NCBI RefSeq assembly: GCF_964340395.1
Contig: NC_135551.1
Coordinates: 28,029,380 to 28,093,379, forward strand
Length of the DNA stretch: 64,000 bases
Source of the DNA: Glandiceps talaboti
Taxonomy: Eukaryota; Hemichordata; Enteropneusta; Spengelidae
Reading direction: 5' to 3'
In this document: in pieces, positions 63,133 through 64,000 of the stretch
Position numbering within the stretch: position 1 is the first letter of the stretch
Layout: each line of letters begins with the position of its first letter
Notes under the pieces: model-generated
What the model saw: only the letters and a program-made list of their open reading frames with translations
What the model was told of the DNA's origin: nothing
Databases searched by the model: none
Program-made: the position numbers and the translations under genes

Positions 63133-64000
63133 GTAAGTCGTGACATTTTTATGATCTGGTAAATCACTCTAGTGTATTATGTACCAATACTTATGCTGTA
63201 CCGCCACGCCGGCGGATTAAAATTGTTTGAAAGAGACGATGACCTCTCGACCTGGTACGAATCCGTCTTTACTTCCATGACAAGTCTCTAATTTGGCAGT
63301 TGCCATGACTTCTAAAATATTCTAAATTCCCTATTCTGAAAGAACATATATGCTGAGGTAACCAGAAGGACGTGTCTAATTCAACTATCACATACATGTA
63401 CTTCACTAATCCCTGCTCAAACTTGGACTAAATTACTTCAAACCATTCGTGTTTTGTTATTGTGTTGTAAATAGTCACCAGATTGACATTTCGGTAGGTC
63501 ATTTCTGCGTAAGTAAGAGATTGCTTGGTAACTTACCGGGTAATAGAGTTATTCTAATCCTTAGTTCAATAGGGAGATTAAGTTGTCAGATGACGATGAT
63601 GAAGTGTCTACAATCTCAACTACTGCTGTGGTCTGAGCTACAATCAATAACAAATAACTGACGTCGCATTGTTCCGTTCTCTAAAAATCTACGTCATATA
63701 TACATTTGAACTTGCTCGCTATTAAGGGTTCTACATTATCATCATATTATATAGCACTCTCATTTAGAATATTTGACCTTGCACTTCATTATATTTCAAT
63801 GATTACCATACCCTCGGTGATATCTGGTAGTTAGTTGTCAGGAAGAAGGATGCAGGTGTATGTTACCAACAGTTACCTGGCGCTTGGCAGATATTTTAGG
63901 TCGCCATGGTGACTGGCACATTTTGTGAACAGGAATTTAACCAACTTCGTAAAAGTTCGATTTGATATGTATATTATTACTTATCACATTAGACACATGT
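63133..64000 (+). other. Intron 3 of the canonical alpha-tubulin (incomplete)
   Basis: Begins GTAAGTCG at 63133 and has no recognisable exon 4 start ([11 protein letters not shown]-type sequence) before the window ends. Nothing else is supported here. Confidence 0.7.

Overview
This window is animal nuclear DNA. It is AT-rich, with multi-exon genes, GT-AG introns (one apparent AT-AC intron) and dense micro- and minisatellites. The gene content and repeat style suggest a marine invertebrate, perhaps a cephalochordate, hemichordate or lophotrochozoan. The species cannot be fixed from the sequence alone.

Layout. (1) About 0.7-10.3 kb, + strand: the 3' part of a VWFA/Cache-domain membrane protein of the CACHD1/alpha2delta type. 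It has two phase-compatible last exons that encode different cytoplasmic tails. A possible minus-strand exon of another gene sits at the left edge. (2) 10.3-19.2 kb: no gene recognised, many repeats. (3) 19.4-41.7 kb, - strand: a complete exportin-4 gene (XPO4), 23 coding exons, modelled at 1150 aa. Its introns are full of tandem repeats, and intron 6 looks like a U12-type AT-AC intron. (4) 41.7-45.5 kb: intergenic, with a truncated LINE inside a tandem repeat and a foldback element. (5) 45.5-49.2 kb, + strand: a complete four-exon gene for a secreted five-bladed tachylectin-2/tectonin-like protein with a Thr-rich stalk and a Cys/basic tail. (6) 53.3-57.4 kb, - strand: a complete, divergent alpha-tubulin lacking Lys40. 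(7) 62.1 kb to the right edge, + strand: the first three exons of a canonical alpha-tubulin, head-to-head with the previous gene.

The most striking observation is in XPO4. Several tandem arrays are built from the 3' ends of its own exons and include the 5' splice site. The largest, about 28.0-30.8 kb, holds roughly 75 copies of a 38-bp unit that carries the last codons of exon 12 and its donor. Similar donor-containing arrays follow exons 9, 10 and 16, and a fifth array spans the stop codon. Exon boundaries were inferred by hand from splice consensus, reading phase and family knowledge. They have not been tested against transcripts.
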